From assembly GCA_046727735.1 (NCBI GenBank), contig JBKPDF010000022.1, forward strand, positions 1 to 64,000: a stretch of 64,000 bases of DNA. Direction: 5' to 3'. Origin of the DNA: AP-16 sp046727735 (lineage in GTDB: Bacteria > Pseudomonadota > Alphaproteobacteria > Rhizobiales > Xanthobacteraceae). The translations under genes and the position numbers were made by a program. The notes under the pieces were generated by a model. It was given only the letters and a program-made list of their open reading frames with translations. It did no database searches and had not been told where the DNA came from. Of the stretch, positions 39,440 to 48,190 are shown piece by piece. The stretch's first letter is position 1, and every line of letters starts with the position of its first letter.

Positions 39440-39943
39440 ATGCCCAATGTGTTCGCGCACCGCGCTGCGGGGGTGCTTTTGGCGGCCGCCGCGCTTGCGG
39501 GCTGTTCGTCGTTCCACAATCCATTTCAGGAAGAGGCTGCGGCTCCGCCGCCCGCGCCCGCCGTGCTGCCGACGCTTCCGCCCGCCTTCCAGCCGGAGGA
39601 GATCGTCGGCCGGTGGGGGTTTGCGTCTTATCACAAGGAAGGTGACCGGACGCGGACCGAGGCCGCCGCCAAGGCGCAATGCAACAAGCCCTATGTGATC
39701 AATCGCGGCACGACCGGCGGGGTCATGATGCATCTCGCCGACGACGCCAAGCCGAGCGAGCTCAGGCTCAAGGGCGCTCCCGGCGGCAAGACCTATGTGG
39801 GTCCCGACGGTCCTCCGGCGAGCCCGCAGGACCGCGAGGTCGTCAGCTTCGACGGCCGCGTGCTGGTGCTGCGCTGGATGGACCCGGAAGTGGCCAGCCG
39901 CTACGGAACCGGAGTGTACGTGCGCTGCGGCGCACGGGCATGA
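39440..39943 (+). CDS. putative lipoprotein of unknown function
   Basis: 167 residues. The signal peptide AAGVLLAAAALAGCSSF has a lipobox LAGC, so it is likely exported and lipidated. A short Pro/Ala linker (AAAPPPAPAVLPTLPPAF) precedes a globular part (EEIVGRWGFASYHKEGDRTR) seen in uncharacterised proteins of Hyphomicrobiales as far as I can recognise. GGGGGAGGG precedes the ATG at 39440. The stop overlaps the next gene (ATGA). Confidence 0.75.
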   Translation: MPNVFAHRAAGVLLAAAALAGCSSFHNPFQEEAAAPPPAPAVLPTLPPAFQPEEIVGRWGFASYHKEGDRTRTEAAAKAQCNKPYVINRGTTGGVMMHLADDAKPSELRLKGAPGGKTYVGPDGPPASPQDREVVSFDGRVLVLRWMDPEVASRYGTGVYVRCGARA

Positions 39944-40440
39944 GGGCCGGCACCGGCGCGGCCGACGGGTCTTCGATGCGAGCCGGAGCGAAACTGCCTC
40001 GTCTGACTGCCCTGCCCTTGAAGCTCGGCGAGCGCGGCGCGCTGCTCCAGGCTCTGCTGAAGGCCAAGCTGCCGGTCGACGATGTCGAGGCGCCGGGGCC
40101 GCTGTTCTGGCGGTTCGAAACGACAGACGCGATTCCGGTCGGCTTCGGCGGGTTGGAAATCCACGGCGAGGACGCTTTGCTGCGCTCCATTGTGATTTTT
40201 CCGCCGTTGCGCAGCCGCGGCATCGGCACGGCAGTCGTCGTGCAGTTGGAGCTCGAAGCGGCGCTGCACGGCTGCCGTGCGGTGTGGCTTTTGACCGAGG
40301 CGGCTTCGGAGTTTTTCGACCGGCTCGGCTATGCTCGCTGCGACCGCGCAGTGGTGCCGCAGGCGATTCAGGAGACCCAGCAGTTCGCGTCGCTGTGTCC
40401 CGCGAGCGCCCAGGTGTTGGTCAAGCGCTTGCCCGCGTAA
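39940..40440 (+). CDS. GNAT acetyltransferase, ArsN2-like
   Basis: 166 residues with a GNAT fold: VGFGGLEIHGEDALLRSIVI, the acetyl-CoA loop RSRGIGTAVVVQLE, and the C-terminal WLLTEAASEFFDRLGYARCD and ASLCPASAQVLVKRL. This pattern matches the ArsN2 group of arsenic-associated N-acetyltransferases. No other ars gene is adjacent, so the role in arsenic resistance is an inference from family only. ATG at 39940 overlaps the lipoprotein stop by 4 bp; a second methionine 12 codons in is also possible. Confidence 0.75.
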   Translation: MRAGTGAADGSSMRAGAKLPRLTALPLKLGERGALLQALLKAKLPVDDVEAPGPLFWRFETTDAIPVGFGGLEIHGEDALLRSIVIFPPLRSRGIGTAVVVQLELEAALHGCRAVWLLTEAASEFFDRLGYARCDRAVVPQAIQETQQFASLCPASAQVLVKRLPA

Positions 40441-40534
40441 TGCGCCCCCGGCGTCGGACAAACGCGCGCAGAGGAATGTCCGCTGTGGTTCGTGCGGCGT
40501 TAGCCGCACGGCAAATCCTCCGAGGAGAACCGCG

Positions 40535-40741
40535 ATGAATGAAGACGTCTTGAACTCCAGCGTGCGCAAATTCCTCAAGAAGGTCGGCGTAACTTCGCAG
40601 CGCGAGATCGAAAAAGCGGTCCGCGAAGCGGCGGAGCGCGGCGCGCTCAAACCCGATCAGAAGCTGCCAGCGAAGATGCGGCTTCACGTCGGCGGCATCG
40701 AGCTCTCGCTCGAGATCGACGGCGACATCGAGCTCGGTTGA
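40535..40741 (+). CDS. small DUF6494-like protein
   Basis: 68 residues, MNEDVLNSSVRKFLKKVGVT followed by SQREIEKAVREAAERGAL and a beta-rich end (MRLHVGGIELSLEIDGDIEL). I recognise it as a DUF6494-type small conserved protein with no known function. CGAGGAGAACCGCG gives a good ribosome binding site. Confidence 0.8.
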   Translation: MNEDVLNSSVRKFLKKVGVTSQREIEKAVREAAERGALKPDQKLPAKMRLHVGGIELSLEIDGDIELG

Positions 40742-40952
40742 GCACCCCGCGTCGTTCGCGTGCACCGGTGAACCGTCAAGTTTGGCTCCGAGAGGCCGGC
40801 CCGGCGGCTCCCTCCATTTTGCGCGGAGGGGATCGGGACGGGGTAATTGCTTGATTCGTCAGCCCGCATATCCGCCTCCCGGCTTGCGCGCGGAGCACGC
40901 GAGCCGAACTCCTCCGCAAGGCCGGAGGTAACGCGAGCGGGCCGCGAATCCC

Positions 40953-42167
40953 ATGAACCGAGTGCGCGCGTTGTTCGCCGGGCCGTGGCGCGCCGTCCTC
41001 GTGCTGGGCGTGACTCAGATTCTTGCCTGGGGAACGATGTTCTACACCCCGGTGCTGATGCTGCCGCGGCTCGCGGCCGACCAAGGATTCACCACGACTT
41101 TCGCGATGGCCGGATTCTCGGCCGGCTTGCTGGTTGGTGGCTTTGTCGCGCGCCATGTCGGCGGGTTGATCGATCGGTACGGCGGGCATCGCGTGATGCC
41201 GGTCGGCTCGCTGCTCGGCGCGCTCGGATTGTTCGGTCTGGCGCACGCGGCCGAAGCGCTGTCGTATTTGGCGGTGTGGGTCGTGCTGGGCGTGGCGATG
41301 GCGGCCTCGCTCTACGATCCGGCCTTCGCGACGCTCGGCCGCATTTTCGGAGCGCGCGCGCGGCAACCGATCACGGTGCTCACACTCGCCGGCGGCTTTG
41401 CGTCGACCGTGAGCTGGCCGGCGACGCAGGCGCTGCTGGACGGGCTCGGCTGGCGCGCCACCTATGTGGTCTATGCCGCGCTGCTCGCCGGGATCGCCGC
41501 CCCGCTGCATTGGCTCGCGCTGCCGCGCCGGCGGGCCGAAGCGGAAACGCGCCCGGCCGGACCCGCGGGGCCGGCTCCCGCGGTCTTTCCTGCCAAGGGG
41601 CGGGCGTTCCTGCTCGTCGCCTCGGCATTTGCCGCCTACGCGTTCGTGCCTTCCGGACTGTCCGCGCATCTGCTTGCGGTCTTCTCGCGCCACGGCATCG
41701 AGCCTGCGACCGTCGTCGTGATCGGCGCGCTGTTCGGTCCGGCGCAGGTGACGGCGCGGGTTTGCGAGCTCGCCTTTGCGCGCAACGTGCAGCCGTTGTG
41801 GATCGTGCGGCTTGCGCTGGGCGTGCTCGTCCTCGGCTTTGTGCTGCTCGCGCTGTTCGGCTTCACGGTCGCGGCCGCGGCGGCATTCGCCGTCCTGTTC
41901 GGCGCCGGCAACGGCTTGATGACCATTGCGCGCGGCACGGTGCCGCTCGCCTTGTTCGGCGCTGCCGGGTACGGCCGGCTGATCGGCCGCATCGCCGGGC
42001 CTGCACTGGTCATGCAGGGTGTCGCACCCTTGGTGCTCGCGTTCGTGGCCGAGCGCGGTTCCGATCCGCTGGCGTTGATGCTCGTGGCGAGTCTGACCGG
42101 CGTCGCGCTGTTGTGCTTCGCGGTACTGCGCAGGCCAGGGCAGAAATCAGTAGTCAGTAATCAGTAA
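40953..42167 (+). CDS. MFS transporter
   Basis: 404 residues, about 12 hydrophobic segments. The loop 2-3 motif is seen as GGLIDRYGGHRVMPVGSLLG, a variant of the MFS G-x3-D-R-x-G-R signature. Two six-helix halves are joined by a hydrophilic linker at about 190-215 (RRRAEAETRPAGPAGPAPAV). Efflux or uptake of a small solute; substrate not predictable. The last residues (QKSVVSNQ) are encoded by a short tandem repeat that begins at 42144. Confidence 0.85.
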   Translation: MNRVRALFAGPWRAVLVLGVTQILAWGTMFYTPVLMLPRLAADQGFTTTFAMAGFSAGLLVGGFVARHVGGLIDRYGGHRVMPVGSLLGALGLFGLAHAAEALSYLAVWVVLGVAMAASLYDPAFATLGRIFGARARQPITVLTLAGGFASTVSWPATQALLDGLGWRATYVVYAALLAGIAAPLHWLALPRRRAEAETRPAGPAGPAPAVFPAKGRAFLLVASAFAAYAFVPSGLSAHLLAVFSRHGIEPATVVVIGALFGPAQVTARVCELAFARNVQPLWIVRLALGVLVLGFVLLALFGFTVAAAAAFAVLFGAGNGLMTIARGTVPLALFGAAGYGRLIGRIAGPALVMQGVAPLVLAFVAERGSDPLALMLVASLTGVALLCFAVLRRPGQKSVVSNQ

Positions 42168-42229
42168 TCAGTGATCAGTACGGCTGTATCGGCAGCGGTT
42201 CCGATTCTGATCAGTGGCTACTGATCACC
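42144..42229. repeat. AATCAGT/GATCAGT direct and inverted short repeat
   Basis: Near-direct copies of ATCAGTAGTC/AGTAATC (ATCAGTAGTCAGTAATCAGT, then AATCAGTGATCAGT), followed about 40 bp later by the inverted TGATCAGTGGCTACTGATCA. It runs over the MFS stop codon and could form an mRNA hairpin. Confidence 0.6.
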
Positions 42230-42409
42230 GAATCCTGTTAACCATTTCGCGTCACCAAAAAGAAACCCTACTGCGAGGAAAACGCTCGCGTTGCAATCCT
42301 GCAAACGACGCGCGCCAATTCGTTAACCAAACAGTCGCGGCTTGCGCTGCTATTCGGCTGCACGGTGCCGCACAGCACCAGTTCCGACGAACCAGTCACG
42401 AGTACGTCG

Positions 42410-43159
42410 ATGCAGCGCCTGGTCCTCTCCGCGTTTGCCCTGAGCGTGCTTGCCGCGGTCCCTGCGGCTGCCGGCCCGCAATTCTATCCCGTTGATGGCT
42501 CGAGCCCGGCTGCAGGCTGGCAGAGCACGGAACAGCGCCCAGAATGGCAGCAGCGCGAGCGAAGTCTCGGCGGCGGCTTGCTCGAATTCCTGTTCGGCGG
42601 CGGCCGCATGCGCGCGGCGCCGAACGATCCGGCGGGCTACGAGCCGGCCAGGCCGGCGTGGCGGCAGGCGCGCGGCGAGCCCACAGAGCGCTTCGACTGG
42701 TCGCGCCGCGCGCCCGATCCCCGCTTCGATCGGCAGATCGTCGAATATTCCGGCGCCGAGAAGCCCGGCACCATCGTCATCGATACCCGCGAGCGCGTGC
42801 TCTACCTTGTGGAGGAGCGCCGCAAGGCGATCCGCTACGGGATCGGGGTCGGACGCCCGGGCTTTGCCTGGTCGGGCATCAGGGAAATCTCGATGAAACG
42901 CGAGTGGCCGGATTGGACGCCGCCCGACGAGATGCTCCGCCGCCGCCCGGACCTGCCGCGTTACATGGCGGGCGGGCCCGAGAATCCGCTGGGTGCGCGC
43001 GCGCTCTATCTCGGCTCTTCGCTCTATCGGATCCACGGCTCGAACGAGCCCTGGACGATCGGGACCGCGGTCTCCTCGGGCTGCATCCGCATGCGCAACG
43101 AGGACGTGATCGATCTCTACGGCCGCGTGAAGGTCGGGACCAAAGTCGTGGTGATCTGA
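42410..43159 (+). CDS. L,D-transpeptidase (YkuD domain), exported
   Basis: 249 residues. Signal peptide MQRLVLSAFALSVLAAVPAAAG; linker with a GGGLLEFLFGGG segment; YkuD domain from IVIDTRERVLYLVEERRKAI to the end, with the catalytic signature IHGSNEPWTIGTAVSSGCIR (His...Ser-x-Gly-Cys-Ile-Arg). It makes 3-3 peptidoglycan crosslinks or attaches proteins in the periplasm. An upstream in-frame ATG at 42365 would spoil the signal peptide, so 42410 is preferred. GTTAACCATT and GTTAACC sequences lie upstream in the 180-bp leader. Confidence 0.9.
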   Translation: MQRLVLSAFALSVLAAVPAAAGPQFYPVDGSSPAAGWQSTEQRPEWQQRERSLGGGLLEFLFGGGRMRAAPNDPAGYEPARPAWRQARGEPTERFDWSRRAPDPRFDRQIVEYSGAEKPGTIVIDTRERVLYLVEERRKAIRYGIGVGRPGFAWSGIREISMKREWPDWTPPDEMLRRRPDLPRYMAGGPENPLGARALYLGSSLYRIHGSNEPWTIGTAVSSGCIRMRNEDVIDLYGRVKVGTKVVVI

Positions 43160-43168
43160 CGGCAGCGT

Positions 43169-43894
43169 TCAGGCGGTATCCATTCCGCCGCCGTCATCGA
43201 AGCCGCCGTCGTCGGCAAAATCCGTATCGCCCGCGTCCAGGGCATCCTCGTCCTCGGCGTCGATGAAGCCTTGCGGCGCGCCGCCCTCGTTGCCGTAGTC
43301 GCGCCCGCGGCCGATATCGTCGAGGCCCGCTTCTCGCGCAAGCTGGTCGGAGCCGCCCCGCCAGGGCGAATCCTCTGCGAACCGAGGAGCGGCATGAAGT
43401 TCGTCGAACGTCGCCGCGAACGGCCCTTGGCGATGACCGCCGAGCATCGAGCGCACGCCGTCGAGCAACAGCGCGCCGCCGACCATTCCGGCCGCGGCGG
43501 CTGCCGCCGTGCCGAGGAACGACGGTCCGCCGGAATACGGCTGGCCATACGCGGCTTGCTGGGGAACCGCGGCAATTCCGGGCCGCACCGAGGGCACCGA
43601 GCCCTGCCGCGCCTCGCTGCGCCCGAACAGCGCTTCGCGCATGTTGTCGAGAAATCCCGGGGGCCGCGCTTGCTCGCCTTCTCCGCGCCCTTCGAGTGCC
43701 TCGATATGGGCATTGGCAGCTTTGAGCGCCTCGTCCTGCACCAGCACGGTCTGGACCAGCGGGTAGATCGCGTGGGGTGCGCTGGCGAGCCCTTCGGCAA
43801 TGGCGCGCTCGGCATCGGGATCGCGCGGCTGGCTTTCAAGCCGGGCGAGGCGATCGAACAGATCGGCGATGAGCTCACGTTCCTGCGGGGTCAT
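43169..43894 (-). CDS. DUF2076 family protein
   Basis: 241 residues. The N-terminus TPQERELIADLFDRLARLES and the motif HAIYPLVQTVLVQDEALKAA are diagnostic of DUF2076. A Gly/Ala-rich middle (GGPSFLGTAAAAAAGMVGGA) and a Gly/Asp-rich end (DADDGGFDDGGG-like) follow. Function unknown; such proteins often end in acidic glycine repeats. Convergent with the L,D-transpeptidase gene. Confidence 0.85.
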   Translation of the reverse strand: MTPQERELIADLFDRLARLESQPRDPDAERAIAEGLASAPHAIYPLVQTVLVQDEALKAANAHIEALEGRGEGEQARPPGFLDNMREALFGRSEARQGSVPSVRPGIAAVPQQAAYGQPYSGGPSFLGTAAAAAAGMVGGALLLDGVRSMLGGHRQGPFAATFDELHAAPRFAEDSPWRGGSDQLAREAGLDDIGRGRDYGNEGGAPQGFIDAEDEDALDAGDTDFADDGGFDDGGGMDTA

Positions 43895-43932
43895 CGGGCG
43901 CTCCTCTGGATGGCATCAGCACATATGGGCGC

Positions 43933-44787
43933 TCACCGGCCGGCAGGGAATGGGTTGCCCGCAGTTCGCTTCGCGAGCTCCACGCCGACAGCGGCGAACG
44001 CACCGTCGAAACGGTCGCTCGCGAAATAAAGGTACTCGGCCTCACGCTGGTCGGTGAGCGCATCGAGCCGGCGAAGCTCCGTATCGACGTGCCCCGGGTG
44101 GCACATGACGAGGCCGCCGTCGGGCAGACCGTCGAGGAAGCGCGGAAACAGCGCGGCGAAATCCGTCGACGGATCGAGATCGTAGACGCCGGCGAACGCC
44201 GGATTTGTCGTCAGTCCGAGCGCTGCGGCACGACGGCGAAAGCCGCGGCTGAGCACGCTCAGCGCCAGCGTCTTGAAATCGCCGAGCAAGATTCGCGGCG
44301 GCAGCGCGCTGCCACATTGCCTGACCCAGGCGGCGGGCGCGCAGCGCTTCACGCTGTCCAGCACCGCATCGCGAATCTGCGGAAACAAGTGGACGTGCTG
44401 GTGGGCATCGACGAAATCCGGCGCGCGTCCGAATGCGGCCGCAAAGGCAGCGAGCTGCGCCTCGACCTCCGCCGCGAGCGCACGCGCATCGAGGCGCCCC
44501 AGGAACGCGCGCCGCGCGAGCTCGCGCAACGGCGGGAATGTGCCCTCGGGTGCGGGCCGAAACGCAGTCAGCGGCCGGAATCGCCCGGTCAGGGTCACGT
44601 GCAGCCCGATCGCCGCTCGCCGCTCGGCAGCAACCGCCGCGAGCGGCGCCGCCTCCGCCGCAAAGCTCGGCGTGACCACCATCACCGAAATGGCATTGAG
44701 ACGCCCGCGTGCGATCAGCTCGCGAATTGCCGCACTGACGCCGGGCGCAATGGCGTAATCGTCGGCGCACAGCCAGATCCGCCGCAT
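43933..44787 (-). CDS. ChbG/HpnK family carbohydrate deacetylase
   Basis: 284 residues, YdjC/ChbG fold. Metal-binding DD motif at LCADDYAIAPGVS, substrate/metal histidines in GLHVTLTGRF and FVDAHQHVHLFPQIRDAVL, and a C-terminal VMCHPGHVDTELRRLDALTD motif. The family removes acetyl groups from N-acetylated sugars, including a hopanoid-linked N-acetylglucosamine in HpnK. It lies 11 bp downstream of a polyprenyl-phosphate-type glycosyltransferase on the same strand, so it may act on the lipid-linked sugar made by that enzyme. Confidence 0.85.
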   Translation of the reverse strand: MRRIWLCADDYAIAPGVSAAIRELIARGRLNAISVMVVTPSFAAEAAPLAAVAAERRAAIGLHVTLTGRFRPLTAFRPAPEGTFPPLRELARRAFLGRLDARALAAEVEAQLAAFAAAFGRAPDFVDAHQHVHLFPQIRDAVLDSVKRCAPAAWVRQCGSALPPRILLGDFKTLALSVLSRGFRRRAAALGLTTNPAFAGVYDLDPSTDFAALFPRFLDGLPDGGLVMCHPGHVDTELRRLDALTDQREAEYLYFASDRFDGAFAAVGVELAKRTAGNPFPAGR

Positions 44788-44798
44788 CGACCAAACAC

Positions 44799-45848
44799 CT
44801 ATTCGGCGGCGGTTCGCGTCGCTTCCGTCGCGCGCTCGGAGGAATCCGCGGGCTTGAGGCTGTGCTCGGCCACGAAATACACCGGTCGCTGTTTGAGCTC
44901 GGATAGAATTTTGCCGATGTACTCACCCATGATGCCGATCATGACGAGCTGCACGCCGCCGAGCACCATCAGGCCGACGATAAGCGAAGGATAACCAGGC
45001 ACCGATTCCTCGTAGATGAACGTCTGCACGACGATGATGCCGCCGAACACCAGTGCGCTCGCGGCGAGCAGAATGCCGAGCAGGCTCGCGAGCCGCAGCG
45101 GCGCTACCGAGAACGAAGTCAGTCCCTCGATCGACAGGCCGACGAGCGAGGGCAGCTTGAACGTAGTCGAGCCGTGGGTGCGTTGCGCGGGCTCGTAGTC
45201 GACGCGGATCTGGCGAAAGCCGATCCAGCTCGCGAGACCCTTGAAGAATCTGTTGCGCTCGGGAAGCTGCCGCAGCGCCGCGGCGGCCCGCGGCGAGAGC
45301 AGGCGGAAATCGCCGGCGTCCTCGGGAATCTTCTGCCGCGCGCCCCAGTTGATCATCGAATAAAACGTTTTCACGCCGAGCCGGCGCAGCAGCGACTCGT
45401 TCTCGCGGTGAGCTTTGGCCGTATAGACCACGTCGTAGCCGTCATCGAGCCAATGCCCGACGAGAGTTTCGATGAGATCCGGCGGATGCTGGCCGTCGCC
45501 ATCTATGAACAGCACGGCCGGGAGCCGCGCGTGGTCGAGCCCGGCGAGCAGCGCCGCCTCCTTGCCGAAATTGCGCGAGAGGGCGATCAACTGCATGTCC
45601 GTGACGCCCGCCGGGAGCGCCCGGGCGATCGCGAGGGTCGCGTCCCGGCTGCCGTCGTCGACATAGACGATCTCGCTCGCGAGCCCGCGCGTCGCGCGTA
45701 GCCGCGTCAGCACCGCGCCGATGCGCTGGTGCAGATCGGGAAGGCCCGCCGCCTCGTTGAACAGCGGGATCACCACCGACAGGCCCTGTTCTGCGGGCGC
45801 TGCCGATGGGGGATTGCCGACCGACCGGCTCGATCCTGCCGCAATCAT
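44799..45848 (-). CDS. family 2 glycosyltransferase, polyprenol-phosphate sugar type (GtrB/DPM1-like)
   Basis: 349 residues. GT-A domain with SVVIPLFNEAAGLPDLHQRI, EIVYVDDGSRDATLAIARAL and the metal-binding LFIDGDGQHPPDLIE; two C-terminal membrane helices near residues 235-310 (LLGILLAASALVFGGIIVVQ, PSLIVGLMVLGGVQLVMIGI). Typical of enzymes that load a sugar on undecaprenyl phosphate at the inner face of the membrane. A GtrA-type flippase gene lies divergent at 46012, and a deacetylase is directly downstream. Confidence 0.88.
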   Translation of the reverse strand: MIAAGSSRSVGNPPSAAPAEQGLSVVIPLFNEAAGLPDLHQRIGAVLTRLRATRGLASEIVYVDDGSRDATLAIARALPAGVTDMQLIALSRNFGKEAALLAGLDHARLPAVLFIDGDGQHPPDLIETLVGHWLDDGYDVVYTAKAHRENESLLRRLGVKTFYSMINWGARQKIPEDAGDFRLLSPRAAAALRQLPERNRFFKGLASWIGFRQIRVDYEPAQRTHGSTTFKLPSLVGLSIEGLTSFSVAPLRLASLLGILLAASALVFGGIIVVQTFIYEESVPGYPSLIVGLMVLGGVQLVMIGIMGEYIGKILSELKQRPVYFVAEHSLKPADSSERATEATRTAAE

Positions 45849-46011
45849 GGATTTCTGTTCGCGCCCTCTTTACGCCTGCCGCGGTCGGGGGAGCCGAGCC
45901 GGGCAGTGGGATACCGGGCGATCTATAGCGCAAGCGCCTACATCTGTCGCGAAGCCGTGCGCGCGACAATAAGGCTCGGTTAAGGCCGGCAAAAATGCTA
46001 GGCGGACCTCT

Positions 46012-46464
46012 ATGAGCACGAGCGCCCGATTGAAGCACTTGTTCACCATGCTGGGCGGCCGGCTGCTCATCGGCCAAGCGGCGAGCTTCGCTACGATCGG
46101 CGTCGTGAACACGCTCGTCGATTTCGGGGTGTTTCTGCTCGCGATCACGTTCCTGACCTCCTCGCTCGTCGCCGCGAACGTGTTGTCCTGGACGGTGGCG
46201 GTGACCGGCTCCTATGTGATGAACTCGTTCATCACCTTTGCGCGCGAATCCGGCCGAAGACTGCACATGCGGGCCTATCTCGGTTTCGTCGGCTCGGGGA
46301 TTGCCGGCCTCATCGCCAATACGGCGACGCTGCTGATTGCCGCCAAATTGCTGCTGCTCCCGGTCGTGCTCGCCAAGGTGCTGGCGATCGGGGCGAGCTT
46401 TTTGGTGAATTTCTCGCTAGCGCGCTTCCTCGTTTTCCGGCCGCGGCCCGCGCCCGCGGAGTGA
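46012..46464 (+). CDS. GtrA family membrane protein
   Basis: 150 residues with four hydrophobic helices, GtrA signature ASFATIGVVNTLVDFGVFLL near the start and FLVNFSLARFLVFR at the end. GtrA proteins are thought to flip polyprenol-linked sugars. Divergent from the glycosyltransferase over a 163-bp gap, so the three genes probably form one glycosylation module with two promoters. Confidence 0.87.
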   Translation: MSTSARLKHLFTMLGGRLLIGQAASFATIGVVNTLVDFGVFLLAITFLTSSLVAANVLSWTVAVTGSYVMNSFITFARESGRRLHMRAYLGFVGSGIAGLIANTATLLIAAKLLLLPVVLAKVLAIGASFLVNFSLARFLVFRPRPAPAE

Positions 46465-46499
46465 GAGGAAGTCTGGTTCGCATTGGGCGCACCGCGTGC

Positions 46500-46641
46500 T
46501 CCGACCTGCCCCTGGAGGGGGAGGTCGCCGAGCGTCGTAAGACGCGAGGGGGGTGGGGGTGAAGCTCACATCACCCCACCCCGGCAGTTCCCCCGGATTG
46601 AATCCGGGGGTCGCTGCCGACCCTTCCCCTCCAGGGGAGGG
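46500..46641. repeat. family B palindrome between gtrA-like and thioesterase genes
   Basis: TGCCCCTGGAGGGGGAGGTC, short inner arm, GGGGGGTGGGGG, core of about 12 nt, CCCCACCCCGG, inner hairpin TTCCCCCGGATTGAATCCGG-GGG, and closing CCCTTCCCCTCCAGGGGAGG. Its inner CCCCCGGATT...AATCCGGGGG hairpin closely matches the one inside imuB. Confidence 0.8.
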
Positions 46642-46688
46642 CGAAGTGTGCCCGACGCTCGGTACCCAGCCCAATTGCACGGATCCGC

Positions 46689-47129
46689 TTACTCGCCGCG
46701 GCCCGGCAAAGCGCCGGGGCTGCGGGAGAACACCGCGCTCGCCCGCACCAGGCGATCGCCGTCGACCGTGAGGAACGCATTGGCGAAAGCCAGCCGGCTG
46801 CCGATCCGCTGCACCTCGACGTGCGCCTGGACCGAATCGCCGAGTTTCGGCGCGCCGACAAAATCCGCGCACAGACTCGCCGTCGTCAGCGCGGCCGGAG
46901 GGTCTTGGCTCAGCGCCGCCCGGTAGCCGAGGGCGACGTCCGCGAGCGTGCGCAGCAGGCCGCCATGCGCGCTGCCTCGCGCGTTCAAATGTTTCGGCAG
47001 CACGCGCATCCCGACGATGAAACCGCGGGACTCTTTCCGGTAGAAGAACGGCCCGACCGTCTCGAGGAACGGACTGGTGCGGAACAGCGGCTCGAACCCG
47101 GCAGGCGGGCGCGGATCTTCGTCCTGCAT
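46689..47129 (-). CDS. PaaI-type hotdog thioesterase
   Basis: 146 residues with a hotdog fold. Signature LNARGSAHGGLLRTLADVAL contains the helix and catalytic-loop region; a second strand set is TTASLCADFVGAPKLGDSVQ. PaaI/YdiI-like acyl-CoA thioesterase activity is likely; the substrate is not predictable. Stands alone between gtrA-like and his genes. Confidence 0.85.
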   Translation of the reverse strand: MQDEDPRPPAGFEPLFRTSPFLETVGPFFYRKESRGFIVGMRVLPKHLNARGSAHGGLLRTLADVALGYRAALSQDPPAALTTASLCADFVGAPKLGDSVQAHVEVQRIGSRLAFANAFLTVDGDRLVRASAVFSRSPGALPGRGE

Positions 47130-47215
47130 GGTTGCCTCTCATGCGTATCGGGAGAGAAGTGAAATAGGCCCGGCCCTCCGGTGCGATCCCTAGCGTCGAT
47201 CAGGCCGGGGTGAAG

Positions 47216-48190
47216 CTACGCGCCTAACGCGGCTTCGAGCCGGGCGTAGAGCGGATTTTCGCGCGCGAACACGTAATCGAGCTCGGTGATCGATACGGTG
47301 GCGGCCCCGTTCTCGCGCAAGAAGCTCGCGAGCGCGGGAATCGCGGCCGGCGGGCAGTGCAGGGTGAGCATGCCCGAGGAGGTCGGGCCGCCGAACGGCG
47401 CCACCACGCCGAACCGCTGCTGCGCGGTCGCGAGCAGCCGCGCGTCGCACTCGGCAAAGCGCGCGCGCACCTCGCGGAATTGCCGCGCGCGCGCCTCCGC
47501 GGCGAGCCGATCGAGGATCGACTCCGCGATCGCGCGCTCGGCGGAGCCCCAATGCGCCTTGCGGGCGGCGACGAGATTGGCTTCCGAGCGCAGAATCACG
47601 CCGTCGTCGATCACTTTGAGTCCATTCGCCGCGAGCGTCGCGCCCGTCGTGGTGATATCGACGATGAGCTCGGCGGTGCCGGCCCCCGGGGCCGCTTCGG
47701 TCGCGCCGAGGCTTTCCACGATGCGATAATCCGTGATGCCGTGTCGGGCGAAGAAGCCGCGCGTCAGATTCACGTATTTGGTCGCAACCCGCATCTTGCG
47801 ATCGTGGCGCAGGCGGAACGCCGTCGCCACATCGTCGAGGTCGGCCATGGTGCGCACGTCGATCCACGCCTGCGGCACCGCGACGACGACATTGGCATGG
47901 CCGAACCCGAGCTTCTCCACGAGCACGACGCTCGTTTCAGTGTCGGGGATCATCTCGCGCACGAGATCCTCGCCGGTGACGCCGAGATGCGCCCCGCCTT
48001 GACCGAGCTGGGTCGTGATCTCGGCAGCCGACAGATAGGCGATTTCGACGCCGGGAATTCCATCGAGGGTGCCGCGGTACTCGCGCGCGCCGCGCGGCTG
48101 CAACAGCGTGAGGCCGGCGCGACGGAAGAATGCGTGCGCGTTCTCCTGCAGCCGGCCCTTCGCGGGCACCGCGAGCACGAAGGCGCTCAT
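47216..48190 (-). CDS. hisG: ATP phosphoribosyltransferase HisG
   Basis: 324 residues. First enzyme of histidine biosynthesis (ATP plus PRPP to phosphoribosyl-ATP). Start FVLAVPAKGRLQENAHAFFR; PRPP-binding loop region AELIVDITTTGATLAANGLK; long C-terminal part typical of Hyphomicrobiales. The start codon overlaps the stop of hisZ (ATGA), so the catalytic and regulatory subunits are coupled. Confidence 0.95.
   Translation of the reverse strand: MSAFVLAVPAKGRLQENAHAFFRRAGLTLLQPRGAREYRGTLDGIPGVEIAYLSAAEITTQLGQGGAHLGVTGEDLVREMIPDTETSVVLVEKLGFGHANVVVAVPQAWIDVRTMADLDDVATAFRLRHDRKMRVATKYVNLTRGFFARHGITDYRIVESLGATEAAPGAGTAELIVDITTTGATLAANGLKVIDDGVILRSEANLVAARKAHWGSAERAIAESILDRLAAEARARQFREVRARFAECDARLLATAQQRFGVVAPFGGPTSSGMLTLHCPPAAIPALASFLRENGAATVSITELDYVFARENPLYARLEAALGA

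Noticed and set aside
42235..42345. GTTAACC and GANTC sequences upstream of the L,D-transpeptidase as CtrA/CcrM sites
   Set aside because: Single half-sites (GTTAACCATT, GTTAACC) without a TTAA-N7-TTAA pair; GANTC occurs often by chance, so the evidence is too thin for a feature.
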